Shown in pieces: positions 24,021 through 31,272 of a stretch of 42,099 nucleotides of DNA. How positions within the stretch are numbered: position 1 is the stretch's first letter; each line of letters begins with the position of its first letter. This DNA comes from a virus. The notes under the pieces are model-generated. The model worked only from the letters and a program-made list of their open reading frames with translations. It ran no database searches and was not told the origin of the DNA. The position numbers and the translations under genes are program-made. The stretch lies in the IMG/VR virus record IMGVR_UViG_3300046517_000405, positions 1-42,099 of that record. One strand, 5' to 3'.

Positions 24021-24262
24021 CGCTCGCGGACCCCGTGGGGGTACTGCTCGATGACCCGGCGAGCCTGCTCGTCCATGTCCACCTGCTCGCGGATCTTCTC
24101 GTTCAGCGCGATGGCCCGCTGGCGGTTCTCCCGCTCGTACGCCTTGCGCTCGCGCTTGTGCATCCGCCGCGCCTCCCGGATGCGCTCCTTCTCGCGCAGG
24201 GCGGCGACGATCACGGCCACCATCTCGGCCTGCGTCGCGCCGTCCGGGAACTGGAACCTCAC
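24017..24262 (-). CDS. Highly charged helical protein
   Basis: 81 residues, GTG 24262 in a GTGA overlap. A long charged helix (REKERIREARRMHKRERKAY, then ENRQRAIALNEKIREQ) predicts a coiled coil. It is coupled upstream to a zinc-ribbon peptide and downstream to the TerS candidate. Function not recognised. Confidence 0.7.
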   Translation of the reverse strand: MRFQFPDGATQAEMVAVIVAALREKERIREARRMHKRERKAYERENRQRAIALNEKIREQVDMDEQARRVIEQYPHGVRER

Positions 24263-24408
24263 AGCCCGCCCTCCTTCACCCGGACCCGGTCGCAGTAGAC
24301 GCAGGCGACGAGGCGCAGCAGGCGCGAGCCGTACTGGGTCGCCCGCCCGATGCTGCCGTCCCGGTGCAGGCCGATCCGGCGGTGGCGCGGCGTGCCGAGG
24401 CAGATCAT
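24259..24408 (-). CDS. 49-residue zinc-ribbon-like peptide
   Basis: ATG 24408 overlaps the upstream TGA (ATGA) and its own stop overlaps the next GTG. It contains MICLGTPRHRRIGLHRDGS and ends LVACVYCDRVRVKEGGL, so three cysteines and several histidines could hold one metal. Function unknown. Perfect coupling on both sides supports coding. Confidence 0.65.
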   Translation of the reverse strand: MICLGTPRHRRIGLHRDGSIGRATQYGSRLLRLVACVYCDRVRVKEGGL

Positions 24409-25049
24409 GCCGTCTCCTTCTCCGCCTGCCGAGACGTCCGGGTGAAGTTGTGCTGCGGCGAAGTGGCCTCCGACGTCCCGCAGTCGATGCAGCCGTATTC
24501 GGTATGACGGATCAGCGGATGACCGCAGACACAGGCGAGGCGACGCTGCTCGCCAGACGTGAGATAGGGCCGCTCCGCCTGCCGGGACAGCGCGGCACGC
24601 AGGAGGTCTGCGCAGTAGCGGTACGCCGAGGATGTGATGCCATTGCCGAATGACGCAAGGCGGTCCATCTCATCCAACGCCTCGCGCAGCCCCGCGTCCG
24701 TGACGGGGGCGGCACAGATGGTCGGCAGCGCATCAATCGGAACCGTGTTGTCCGGGTCCTCGCAGGCCGCGTAAGGCCCGAAGCCCTTGTCGAAGTGGAC
24801 GCAGCCGCCCTCGATGTTCGCCTCGTTCCAGCCATGCACGGCTGCCGCAAGGTCCGGTCGCTCTGGTGCGACGCTCAGCGCCGCGTCCGTGACGGGGGCG
24901 GCGGCACGGTGCGTGACGGTCGCGGCCTCGATGCCTTCCTCGAAGCCAGCGAGCCGACCGGCGTCGTACGCCTCTCGCTCGCGGCTCGGCGGGTTCGGGA
25001 TAGCGGCCAGACGCTCGCTCAGGTCCGGTCGCTCTGGTGCGGGGGTCAT
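24405..25049 (-). CDS. Modular protein with zinc-ribbon end
   Basis: 214 residues from ATG 25049, overlapping the HTH gene stop. It repeats a short module (PAPERPDLSERLA near the start, VAPERPDLAAAVH about 60 residues on; a third AERPYL later) and repeats APVTDA before helical segments. The end has CVCGHPLIRHTEYGCIDCG, a clear four-Cys zinc ribbon. Repeat structure suggests internal duplication. Function not recognised. Confidence 0.75.
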   Translation of the reverse strand: MTPAPERPDLSERLAAIPNPPSREREAYDAGRLAGFEEGIEAATVTHRAAAPVTDAALSVAPERPDLAAAVHGWNEANIEGGCVHFDKGFGPYAACEDPDNTVPIDALPTICAAPVTDAGLREALDEMDRLASFGNGITSSAYRYCADLLRAALSRQAERPYLTSGEQRRLACVCGHPLIRHTEYGCIDCGTSEATSPQHNFTRTSRQAEKETA

Positions 25050-25243
25050 CCCTTCACCTTCGGCGCGAAGCCTAGCGCGATGGCCGCGCTGTAGAGGTTC
25101 GTGACGCCCAGCGACTGGTACGCCTTGTGCCGGGCGTTCGCCACCGTCTGGCGCTTCATGCCCAGCATCTCGGCGATCTCCCGGGTCGTCATGCCCGGGT
25201 GCTTGATCGACGCTTCGACCACGCGGCGCTGATGTGGCGTCAC
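25046..25243 (-). CDS. LuxR/GerE-type HTH protein
   Basis: 65 residues from GTG 25243 in a GTGA overlap. The body is a single helix-turn-helix of the LuxR/sigma region 4 kind: MTTREIAEMLGMKRQTVANA, then ARHKAYQSLGVTNLYSAAI. No partner domain is present, so this is a stand-alone DNA-binding regulator. It sits upstream of the terminase genes and may help switch on late transcription, though the sequence does not show its target. Confidence 0.8.
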   Translation of the reverse strand: MTPHQRRVVEASIKHPGMTTREIAEMLGMKRQTVANARHKAYQSLGVTNLYSAAIALGFAPKVKG

Positions 25244-25458
25244 AGGTGCTTCTCCATCTCGGGCGGCAGGGGGTGTAGACGTGCGTACTGTAGCAGATTG
25301 TCAAGCGCCTGCTGCTGCTTCTGGAGCGCCTCCAGCGTCGCGTCTTGCGCCTCCAGCGCCCGGGCGACGCGGTGGACCACCAGCAGGGCCGACGCTGCCG
25401 CGATGCTGTCCACCATCGCCTTGCGGACGAACTGCTCGCCGTCCTTCTTCGTCGCCAT
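25240..25458 (-). CDS. Helical coiled-coil protein
   Basis: 72 residues, ATG 25458 overlapping the previous stop (TGATG). A mildly hydrophobic helix (SIAAASALLVVHRVARALE) is followed by a Gln-rich heptad-like segment (ATLEALQKQQQALDNLLQ). Coiled coil likely; a membrane segment is doubtful because of charged residues. Function not recognised. Confidence 0.7.
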   Translation of the reverse strand: MATKKDGEQFVRKAMVDSIAAASALLVVHRVARALEAQDATLEALQKQQQALDNLLQYARLHPLPPEMEKHL

Positions 25459-25718
25459 CAGGACGCCCCCTCGATGGCAGCGCGGAGGATCGGGTCGTCG
25501 TCGCAGCCGGTGTAGTGGTAGAACCGTCCGCCGCCGATGGGGCGAGGACCGCCCTGATCCGGGACGATCCCGGCGCAGGAGCAGACGCCGTGGCCCTCCA
25601 GAGCCTCCAGCAGGTCGCGGAGTGCGGCGAGAAGGACGCGACGATCCTTCTCGGAGTCAAAGAGACACGCGGACAGCGCGTCTCTCGCCTTGATTGCTGC
25701 CAGTTCCTCGCCGGTCAC
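25458..25718 (-). CDS. Small helical protein with CSC motif
   Basis: 86 residues from GTG 25718 in a GTGA overlap; upstream codons of the frame are shadow. It reads VTGEELAAIKARDALSACLF, then a Leu-rich helix, then GVCSCAGIVPD and a C-terminal YTGCDDDPILRAAIEG. Three or four cysteines suggest metal binding or disulphides. Function not recognised. Confidence 0.7.
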   Translation of the reverse strand: MTGEELAAIKARDALSACLFDSEKDRRVLLAALRDLLEALEGHGVCSCAGIVPDQGGPRPIGGGRFYHYTGCDDDPILRAAIEGAS

Positions 25719-25894
25719 AGCCACGCCCGCTGCTTCTCGCTCCAGTAGGCGATCCGGGCCAGCCCGCGAGGCACGTAGGCCCGGGAGTGGTTGCCGCAGG
25801 CCAGCCTGTGACTCGACACCACGATCACGGTCGCGGCGGAGCGGCACGGGTCGCCCGCCCGTGGCCCGGTCAGGATGCGGTGGTCGCACCTCAC
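25715..25894 (-). CDS. 59-residue Cys/His protein
   Basis: GTG 25894 overlaps the upstream stop (GTGA). The sequence holds CDHRILTGPRAGDPC and SSHRLACGNHSRAYVPRG, giving a plausible C/H metal site, and ends ARIAYWSEKQRAWL. Function not recognised. Confidence 0.65.
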   Translation of the reverse strand: MRCDHRILTGPRAGDPCRSAATVIVVSSHRLACGNHSRAYVPRGLARIAYWSEKQRAWL

Positions 25895-26061
25895 CGATCC
25901 ACCCGGACCTTCTTCTTCGGCTTCGCGATCACCGGGACGTCCGGGAAGAACTGCCCGGCCTCGTGGACCACGGTCCCGTCCCGGACCTGAAGCGCGCCGC
26001 AGTCGGGGCACGGTCCCCGGAGGAAGCCCTCGTCCTTGCAGCGTCGGCAGCGAGCCTTCAT
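25891..26061 (-). CDS. 56-residue zinc-ribbon protein
   Basis: ATG 26061 overlaps the stop of the RlpA-like gene (ATGA). CRRCKDEGFLRGPCPDCG is a rubredoxin-like CxxC...CxxC knuckle, followed by an acidic stretch and a basic KPKKKVRVDR end that may bind nucleic acid. Function otherwise unknown. Confidence 0.75.
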   Translation of the reverse strand: MKARCRRCKDEGFLRGPCPDCGALQVRDGTVVHEAGQFFPDVPVIAKPKKKVRVDR

Positions 26062-26645
26062 CGGTAGGTCACTCGTACGTGGCACAGGCCCATGCCGGGG
26101 TCGCCGCAGATCGTGGCGAAGTCGTAGATGGACAGGTCGGCCACCCGCCCCTGCCGCTGCATCGCCTTGCTCGGCCCGGCGTCGGTGCTGACGCGGGTGA
26201 CGCAGGCCAGCGGGCCGCAGATCGTTGCGCGTCTGTGAGGCCCGCTGGGGAGCGCCAGATAGCCAAGTGGCTCCGTGTGCCCCATGTGGGACGCGATGCC
26301 CGTCACGGTGCCTCTCGTTGGCTGTGGCGCGATCCTGACGCTATGGACCACCTGCGGGATGGCCGGATGGACCGGAGGCCGCGCCGAGGACGCGCTCACC
26401 GGAGCCGGGATCTCCCAGACCGACAGGACGGTCCCCATCGTCCTGCTCCATCCGGTCTGGGAAGCCCCCGGTCGGGGAGTCGTGGTCGGCGCGGGCCCAG
26501 AGCCAGCGAGCCATGTGGTGAGAACGAAGCCGAGGCCGAAGCCGATCAGGAAGGCGAAGGCCAGCAGGGCGCAGCCCGCCCGGTAGCCGCTCACGGCCTC
26601 GTCGGGCCAGACGGCGGTCAGGTGCTTGCCCTCGTAGCGGGTCAC
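26058..26645 (-). CDS. Membrane-anchored RlpA-like double-psi barrel protein
   Basis: 195 residues from GTG 26645 (GTGA overlap with the nuclease gene). A short cytoplasmic head is followed by one membrane segment at about 23-46, a Pro/Thr/Ser-rich stalk (50-110) and a C-terminal domain at 114-195. That domain has GIASHMG at 116-122, LALPSGPHRRATICG, then RVADLS at 167-172 and GLCHVRV at 186-192, the layout of the RlpA/expansin double-psi beta barrel (G-x-ASWYG ... RxxDLS ... GxxxVxV). RlpA proteins bind or cut peptidoglycan. The likely topology puts the barrel outside the membrane. Its place among early small genes, away from the lysis block, suggests a wall-directed job during infection; catalysis is not proven. 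Confidence 0.65.
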   Translation of the reverse strand: MTRYEGKHLTAVWPDEAVSGYRAGCALLAFAFLIGFGLGFVLTTWLAGSGPAPTTTPRPGASQTGWSRTMGTVLSVWEIPAPVSASSARPPVHPAIPQVVHSVRIAPQPTRGTVTGIASHMGHTEPLGYLALPSGPHRRATICGPLACVTRVSTDAGPSKAMQRQGRVADLSIYDFATICGDPGMGLCHVRVTYR

Positions 26646-27022
26646 GGATGCACCATCGGCGACGTCGCGATCACGTCCATCACGATCCGCCAGTCCCCTG
26701 CTGTCAGGGCGAGCACCTCGTGCCCGGCGTGGCGCAACTGCGCGTGGCGGAGCATCTGGATCGACGACAGCGCCTCGCCCTTCGACTTGCACTCGACCCA
26801 GACCGAGCGGGAGTCGCACAGCATCAGCAGGTCGGGCCAGCCGCGCTGGTCCATCGACTGCGCCCGGAGGACGCCCCGGGTGTTCCGCTGGTCCATCACC
26901 CGGACGGTCCAGCCATTCAGCCGGGCGTTCGTGACGATCCACGCCTGAAACTTCGTCCCGGTCCAGTCCTCGGACGGGATGCCGAGCAACTTCAGGCCGA
27001 CGTAGTCGATGCCCTTCGGCAT
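26642..27022 (-). CDS. VRR-NUC type nuclease
   Basis: 126 residues from ATG 27022 (TGATG overlap). The PD-(D/E)xK signature is clear: GWPDLLML with Asp64, VWVECKSKG with Glu77 and Lys79, and a helix Gln in SSIQMLRHAQLRHAG. This is the compact VRR-NUC form found alone in many phages, often near replication genes, and acting on branched DNA. The preceding and following genes are coupled small proteins. Confidence 0.85.
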   Translation of the reverse strand: MPKGIDYVGLKLLGIPSEDWTGTKFQAWIVTNARLNGWTVRVMDQRNTRGVLRAQSMDQRGWPDLLMLCDSRSVWVECKSKGEALSSIQMLRHAQLRHAGHEVLALTAGDWRIVMDVIATSPMVHP

Positions 27023-27132
27023 CAGCGTGTCCGTTCGCAGAAGTAGCACAGCCCCGACGGCTTGCCCGCCGGGATCATCACGATGCAGCGCCCGGTCCTG
27101 CGGCTGGAGCCGGTGCCTCGGCAGCGGATCAT
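27022..27132 (-). CDS. 36-residue zinc-type peptide
   Basis: ATG 27132 overlaps the upstream TGA (ATGA). It reads MIRCRGTGSSRRTGRCIVMI and ends GLCYFCERTR, so four cysteines in a C...C...CxxC arrangement could bind one zinc. Coupled to the nuclease gene downstream. Function unknown. Confidence 0.65.
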   Translation of the reverse strand: MIRCRGTGSSRRTGRCIVMIPAGKPSGLCYFCERTR

Positions 27133-27419
27133 GCGTGGACCCGAGCGTGGAGGTCGCGGAGCGAGTTCGCGTCGCCGGACTTCTGGCCGAGCGCCTTCGG
27201 GCCGCAGGCGCTGCATACGACGTCGTAGACGTGGAGGTTGATCCGGGGCTGGTAGCCCGCGTCGATGACCTCGACCGTCGCCGGGGTCGCCTTCAGCGCG
27301 GCCATCATCGCGGCGTGGCGCTCGGCGCGCTCGGCATGGGCGACGTTCTCGCGATGCTTGCGGGTCGCCTTGTGGGCGGTGGTCATCGTGCTGTTGCAGA
27401 GGTCGCAGGTGGTGTTCAT
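27129..27419 (-). CDS. Zinc-finger protein, leaderless
   Basis: 96 residues from ATG 27419, which lies seven bases after a -10 box. CDLCNSTMTTAHKATRKH near the start is a C2H2-like finger, a helical middle follows (AHAERAERHAAMMAALKA), and a second CSACGPKAL with terminal DLHARVHA gives another Cys/His cluster. First gene of the operon leading to the terminase. Probably nucleic acid binding; target unknown. Confidence 0.75.
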   Translation of the reverse strand: MNTTCDLCNSTMTTAHKATRKHRENVAHAERAERHAAMMAALKATPATVEVIDAGYQPRINLHVYDVVCSACGPKALGQKSGDANSLRDLHARVHA

Positions 27420-27426
27420 GGGAGGA

Positions 27427-27455
27427 ACAGTACGCGCATACCGCATATCTGTCAA
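27427..27455 (-). promoter_or_regulatory. Leftward sigma70-type promoter, leaderless class
   Basis: On the minus strand: GGGGC, TTGACA (27455-27450), 17-base spacer, TACTGT (27432-27427), then seven bases to ATG 27419. The TGA stop of the upstream gene lies inside the TTGACA box. Same architecture as the promoter at 10519. Confidence 0.85.
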
Positions 27456-27670
27456 GCCCCTGTTTCGCGGTCGAGCGAGAAGCGATGGTTCTCGCTCGGG
27501 GGGATCTTCGCGACGAGGCCGCGCCGGTCTTCGTCAGCGAGGGGGTCGTGGTTCGCCAGACCCTTGCCGAGGAGCCACGTCCGGTGGAGGAGGGACTCCT
27601 CGTGCATCGGCCCGGTGGGATCTCCGCCGCAGGGGCAGGTCCGGGCGATGACGTCGGCGATGTGTTCCAC
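27452..27670 (-). CDS. 72-residue protein with hairpin-controlled start
   Basis: I place the start at GTG 27670, because ACAGGAGGCA ends 5 bases upstream; an in-frame ATG at 27724 would read through the hairpin. The product has RTCPCGGDPTGPMHEESLLH, a CxC with His, and an acidic middle. Its stop is embedded in the next promoter. The ribosome site is complementary to the loop of the hairpin at 27691-27736. Function not recognised. Confidence 0.65.
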   Translation of the reverse strand: MEHIADVIARTCPCGGDPTGPMHEESLLHRTWLLGKGLANHDPLADEDRRGLVAKIPPSENHRFSLDRETGA

Positions 27671-27690
27671 GGCGTGCCTCCTGTGAAAGC

Positions 27691-27736
27691 GCACCACCGG
27701 CCACGACAGGAGGCAATCCAACATGGCCGGTGGTGC
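27691..27736 (-). promoter_or_regulatory. 13-bp hairpin with anti-Shine-Dalgarno loop
   Basis: Perfect 13-bp arms (27691-27703 and 27724-27736) enclose a 20-base loop. In the leftward transcript the loop reads TGCCTCCTGT, the exact complement of the ACAGGAGGCA that serves the gene at 27670 just downstream, so a loop-to-ribosome-site pseudoknot is possible. On the + strand the loop instead shows ACAGGAGGCA with an ATG in the 3' arm and an eight-codon frame ending at 27749. Confidence 0.7.
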
Positions 27737-27745
27737 TTCGTCAGC

Positions 27746-28729
27746 CTAGTGCGTGAGCACCGCTGGATCAAGGCCCGGTGTGGCGTCACGACACATCGGG
27801 CACTTCTTGAACAGGCTCGGGTCGGCGTGCCCGCCGCCTTCGTGGACGCGGATCTGGGTCCGCTCCAGCCGACGGGCGATGCTCGCCTCCTCGGACTCGA
27901 CCCGCTCGACCGCCTTGACGTCCTCGGTCTCGACCTTGCGGCGGAGGCTGTTGCCGGTGCCGAAGACGATCTCGTCCACGCCCGGGTTGTCGAGGCGGCT
28001 TGCGATCAGGCGCATCCGGTGGTGGACCGTCTCGGCGCTGTGGCGGCGGATCTGCTCCTCGATCTGACGCCACATCGCGCCCCACGGGTCGCGGAGCGCG
28101 TACGTCACGCCGGTCAGTTCCTCCAGCAGGGCCGCCGTCTCGGTGAAGTGCTCGGGAACGAGCGGGCCGGGCTGAAGCGCCTTGTCACTTCGCGAATCTA
28201 AGTCGTTCGTTTCTTTGACGGAGAGGTGTGAATCTCCGGTGGGATTGGTCTTGGGTTTGGGGGTGCGTTTCTGCTGGCTTTCTGCTGCATCAGGTGCTGT
28301 AGCACGCGCTGCGGCAGTTGCTCGACCACCTGCTGAACCAGCCGCTGCCTTCTTTGCTCGCTCCTCAAGGATCTGCGCCTTCGTGGGCTGGTACTCGCAG
28401 TAGTCATGGACCTGATACCCGAACGGGGCAAAGTCCCAGACCCCTGCGTCCGTCAGGAGTTTGATCACGAACGACGCGGTGAACGGCGACGGAATGAAGC
28501 CCTCCTCGTCCGGGATCTCGGGGCCGCCGTAGATCCGGTGCGCGCGTTCGTCGGCGTCGATGAACTCCAGCGAGATCAGGCCGCCCGCCACGCCCCACGG
28601 GATGAAGCCGTCGGTCATGTTCCGGTTGCAGTACGCCAGACCAGCAAGCCAGAGCGCCTGACCGAGCGGCCCCACGCGAGCGAGTTTCGGGTGCTCGTCG
28701 AAGTGGTCGTCAATCCGTATCCACGGCAT
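27746..28729 (-). CDS. Primosomal/O-like replication protein
   Basis: 327 residues, ATG 28729 with TAGGAGG upstream. Residues 1-120 have the winged-helix front common to phage replication initiators and helicase loaders: PWIRIDDHFDEHPKLARVGP, then ALWLAGLAYCNRNMTDGFIP. A low-complexity Ala/Lys/Thr linker (about 125-190) leads to a helical domain (WRQIEEQIRRHSAETVHHRM) and a terminal CPMCRD. It would recruit host helicase to the phage origin. Codon usage in the linker (28200-28340) is less GC-rich than neighbours. No other replication enzyme is present. Confidence 0.75.
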   Translation of the reverse strand: MPWIRIDDHFDEHPKLARVGPLGQALWLAGLAYCNRNMTDGFIPWGVAGGLISLEFIDADERAHRIYGGPEIPDEEGFIPSPFTASFVIKLLTDAGVWDFAPFGYQVHDYCEYQPTKAQILEERAKKAAAGSAGGRATAAARATAPDAAESQQKRTPKPKTNPTGDSHLSVKETNDLDSRSDKALQPGPLVPEHFTETAALLEELTGVTYALRDPWGAMWRQIEEQIRRHSAETVHHRMRLIASRLDNPGVDEIVFGTGNSLRRKVETEDVKAVERVESEEASIARRLERTQIRVHEGGGHADPSLFKKCPMCRDATPGLDPAVLTH

Positions 28730-28757
28730 CAGAGAGACCTCCTACACAGGTAGCGGG

Positions 28758-28784
28758 GGGCCGGGAGGTGTAGGCTCCCGGCCC
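28758..28784 (-). terminator. Hairpin between HNH and replication genes
   Basis: GGGCCGGGAG and CTCCCGGCCC form a perfect 10-bp stem around a 7-base loop in the 86-base gap. There is no T run on the minus strand, so attenuation or RNA processing is more likely than full termination. Confidence 0.6.
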
Positions 28785-28815
28785 GCACGCCGCTTCGCGC
28801 CGTCACCGGCACAGA

Positions 28816-29169
28816 TCACTCTACCACCGGCCAGTGCTCGGGGTACAGGGCGCGCAGTACGTCCCTCTCCCGCTGGCGGCGGGCCTTCGTGTCGATCCGC
28901 CACGCGCTGCCCCTGTGATGCCACGGGCAGACGGTGATCAGGTGCGCCTCGTCGTCGAGCCGGGCGCCCCGGTCGTCGCGGACGTGGTCCAGTTCCATCT
29001 TGAAGACGTTGTCCCAGCGGATCAGCAGGCCGTGCTCGTCCCGGCAGGAGTCGGTCGCGGCGTCGGTGCGGAACCACATCCCGCTCGTCGCCACGCAGCC
29101 CCCATCCCGGGCGAGGACGGTCTGGCGCAGGCGCGGCCAGCCGTCCTTCCGCCGGGTGATCAACTCCAC
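28816..29169 (-). CDS. HNH endonuclease
   Basis: 117 residues from GTG 29169, overlapping the recT end by 10 bases. The HNH core is visible as MELDHVRDDRGARL (the DH pair) followed by LITVCPWHHRGSAW, with a cysteine at GGCVATSG that may add structure. Length and motif match small free-standing phage HNH proteins. Here it is next to recombination genes rather than terminase, so a role in DNA processing or homing is open. Confidence 0.8.
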   Translation of the reverse strand: MELITRRKDGWPRLRQTVLARDGGCVATSGMWFRTDAATDSCRDEHGLLIRWDNVFKMELDHVRDDRGARLDDEAHLITVCPWHHRGSAWRIDTKARRQRERDVLRALYPEHWPVVE

Positions 29170-30155
29170 GTCTGGCCCGTGGCGTCACGGTGGTTGCCGT
29201 CGTGGCCGAGGGTCTGGATGCACGCCCCGGGCTCGTAGCCGTCGGGCGTCAGCGCGCCGCAGCCTTCGCTGTCAGCCGCAGCGGCCTCCACGGCGCTCCC
29301 AGAGCCACGGAGAGGCGCTTCAGGCTCGTCGGCGTCTCCTCGTGCCAGCGCGTAGGCCGCCGCCGTTGCACGCGGTCCTGTGGCGGGCGGGATCTCCGTC
29401 GCCGTGCCCTCGATGATGTCGGCCTGCTCGTCCGCCGTGACGGCGTGCGCGACCTGCGGCATCGTCTCCAGCGGGAGGCGCTTCAGGAGCCGTCGGAGGA
29501 CCGTCTTGCGGGCCATCTCGCCAGCGAAGTCGTCCCACGGGCTGTCCTTGCCCTGCGCCACGGCCTGCGAGCGGCGGCGGACGACGTCCACGTCGGCCCA
29601 CGCCATCCACTCGATGACCTTCTCGCCGGTCGCCATCTCGACCCAGCCGTAGACGCCCCGGTAGTCGCCCCGGTCGCCGAGCAGTTCGCCATCGGACGAC
29701 TTCTCGCCGAACAGGAAGGGCCGGTGGATGATCTGGGGGTCCGTGCCGAGGAGCAGGTCGAACTCGTCGGCCATGTAGACGACCTGCGCGTCCGTCCGCC
29801 GGATCTGGCCGCTGTTGCGGAGCAGTTTCAGCAGCCCCCGGTAGCCGGGCCGGAAGGTGGCGACACCCTTGTACGGGATGATCCAGCCCTCGCCCAGCAG
29901 GCCGGTCGGCGACAGGTTCATCGCCGCGCTCTCCCGGATCGCCTCGATGATGCTGATGACCGAGCACTCCTTGAGCACCCGCTGGTTCTGCGCCAGCGCG
30001 TGGAGCGCCACCGTCTTCCAGCGGTCGAAGTTCTCCGCCCCGAGGAGCGGCCCGAACTGGTCCACGCGCTGGTCCATCTCGCGGACGACCAGCGCCAGCG
30101 TCTCCCGCTCCTTGCCGCCCTGTGGCGTCACGGGCGGCGGTCCTGCCCTGTTCAC
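29160..30155 (-). CDS. recT: RecT family single-strand annealing protein
   Basis: 331 residues from GTG 30155, overlapping the exonuclease stop (GTGA). The RecT core spans about 20-230: RWKTVALHALAQNQRVLKEC, SIIEAIRESAAMNLSPTGLL, YRGLLKLLRNSGQIRRTDAQ, then KTVLRRLLKRLPLETM. The last 45 residues form a Cys/His motif (CGAL...GACIQTLGHDGNHRD) seen at the end of proteins in some high-GC phages. It pairs with the upstream exonuclease as a RecE/RecT recombination module. Confidence 0.9.
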   Translation of the reverse strand: MNRAGPPPVTPQGGKERETLALVVREMDQRVDQFGPLLGAENFDRWKTVALHALAQNQRVLKECSVISIIEAIRESAAMNLSPTGLLGEGWIIPYKGVATFRPGYRGLLKLLRNSGQIRRTDAQVVYMADEFDLLLGTDPQIIHRPFLFGEKSSDGELLGDRGDYRGVYGWVEMATGEKVIEWMAWADVDVVRRRSQAVAQGKDSPWDDFAGEMARKTVLRRLLKRLPLETMPQVAHAVTADEQADIIEGTATEIPPATGPRATAAAYALARGDADEPEAPLRGSGSAVEAAAADSEGCGALTPDGYEPGACIQTLGHDGNHRDATGQTWS

Positions 30156-31174
30156 TGCTTGAACCTCACGTCAATCCGCCGGTAGCCCGGCTCTGTGCTG
30201 GTGTACATGGACTCGGCGGCGTCCAGCGCCATCTGCGCCGACGCCAGAGACCGGACGGCCTCGTCGTCATCGCCCGGGGCGACGTGCTCCACGACGTCGC
30301 CGAGCGCGGCCCGGTAGACCTCGGCGACCAACTGCCACGCGACCTTCACGCGGTCCTTCGTCTGCTTCCACGTCACCTTGCCCCACGACCCGGTGATGCC
30401 TGCGGCGTCTCCGATCAGGTCTTCGACCCGGTGCTCCAGCGTGGCGACGACGGCCTCCTGCGCCTTCAACTTCGCCCGCTCGTCCCGGAGCCGGAGGACG
30501 ACCAGTTCGCGCTCCGGCGGCAGGGTCTTCAGGGTCTCGTCGTGCTCGGGCCAGCGGGACCGGACGACCCGCCGGGAGAACTCGTCGCCCTCCAGCGGCG
30601 GAGGATCTCGGCGCTCGACCCGCTGCCAGAACTCGGCAGCCGCCTGACGCCACGTCGAGAGGAACGCCTCGTCCCGCTGGATCGGGTACGTCCTGAACTC
30701 CCGGAAGCCGAACAGGACCGCGAGGTGACAGACCTTCGCGCTGGTCACGAGCATCTCGTGCTGCGCCTGAACCCAGTAGTGGACCGGGACGTCGTCGGTG
30801 CCGTCGTCGCCCCAGCCCCGGGAGTCGTTCGCCGTCTTGCACTCGACCAGCACGTCCGGGCTGCCGACGACGCGGTAGTCCAGATGGCAGACCAGCCACG
30901 GGTAGGCCGGGTGCCGGTGGTGCTGGTTGTCGGCCCGGACGCGCAGGCCGGTCCGGGCGAAGAACAGTTCGGCGACGACGTCTTCCAGCCGAAGGCCGAG
31001 CCACTGCGGGAGAGTCTGCCCCGAGACCTCCTCCTCCGCGATGGGCTCGACCTTCGACTGGTAGACGCTCAGGGGCGTCGCCCACGGCGACAGCCCCAGC
31101 ACCCCGGCGGCGTCAGTTGCTCCGATCCCGGACTGGCGCTCCTTCAGGAACGCCGCGCGGTCAGCCGTCAGCAT
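30152..31174 (-). CDS. YqaJ/RecE-like exonuclease
   Basis: 340 residues from ATG 31174. The YqaJ signature SGIGATDAAGVLGLSPWATP is near the front, then WLGLRLEDVVAELF, and the PD-(D/E)xK centre HLDYRVVGSPDVLVECKTAN with Asp and Glu-x-Lys. A central QAQHEMLV helix follows, and the C-terminal part is a coiled coil. It should resect double-strand ends for RecT. The start lies inside the end of a 34-residue membrane gene; no good ribosome site is seen, so re-initiation is likely. Confidence 0.88.
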   Translation of the reverse strand: MLTADRAAFLKERQSGIGATDAAGVLGLSPWATPLSVYQSKVEPIAEEEVSGQTLPQWLGLRLEDVVAELFFARTGLRVRADNQHHRHPAYPWLVCHLDYRVVGSPDVLVECKTANDSRGWGDDGTDDVPVHYWVQAQHEMLVTSAKVCHLAVLFGFREFRTYPIQRDEAFLSTWRQAAAEFWQRVERRDPPPLEGDEFSRRVVRSRWPEHDETLKTLPPERELVVLRLRDERAKLKAQEAVVATLEHRVEDLIGDAAGITGSWGKVTWKQTKDRVKVAWQLVAEVYRAALGDVVEHVAPGDDDEAVRSLASAQMALDAAESMYTSTEPGYRRIDVRFKQ

Positions 31175-31272
31175 GACACGGACCACGTGTAGCAGTCCGG
31201 GATCGACGTCCACGCGATCAGCACCATGCCGACGGCGATCCCGACCAGCAGGTACCAGAGAGCCTTGCGCAT
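31168..31272 (-). CDS. 34-residue membrane peptide
   Basis: ATG 31272 overlaps the upstream stop (TGATG). The peptide starts MRKALWYLLVGIAVGM, has one membrane helix, and ends CYTWSVSC with two cysteines. Its end overlaps the exonuclease start by seven bases. Function unknown. Confidence 0.6.
   Translation of the reverse strand: MRKALWYLLVGIAVGMVLIAWTSIPDCYTWSVSC

Noticed and set aside
25046-25243. LuxR-type HTH protein as a lysogeny repressor
   Set aside because: Stand-alone HTH inside the leftward operon with no divergent promoter or operator beside it and no integrase in the genome; a lysis-lysogeny role is unsupported.
25282-25306. TTGACA-like box and TACTGT near 25285-25305
   Set aside because: Orientation and spacing do not match (the boxes are on opposite strands or six bases apart) and the site is inside the coiled-coil gene.
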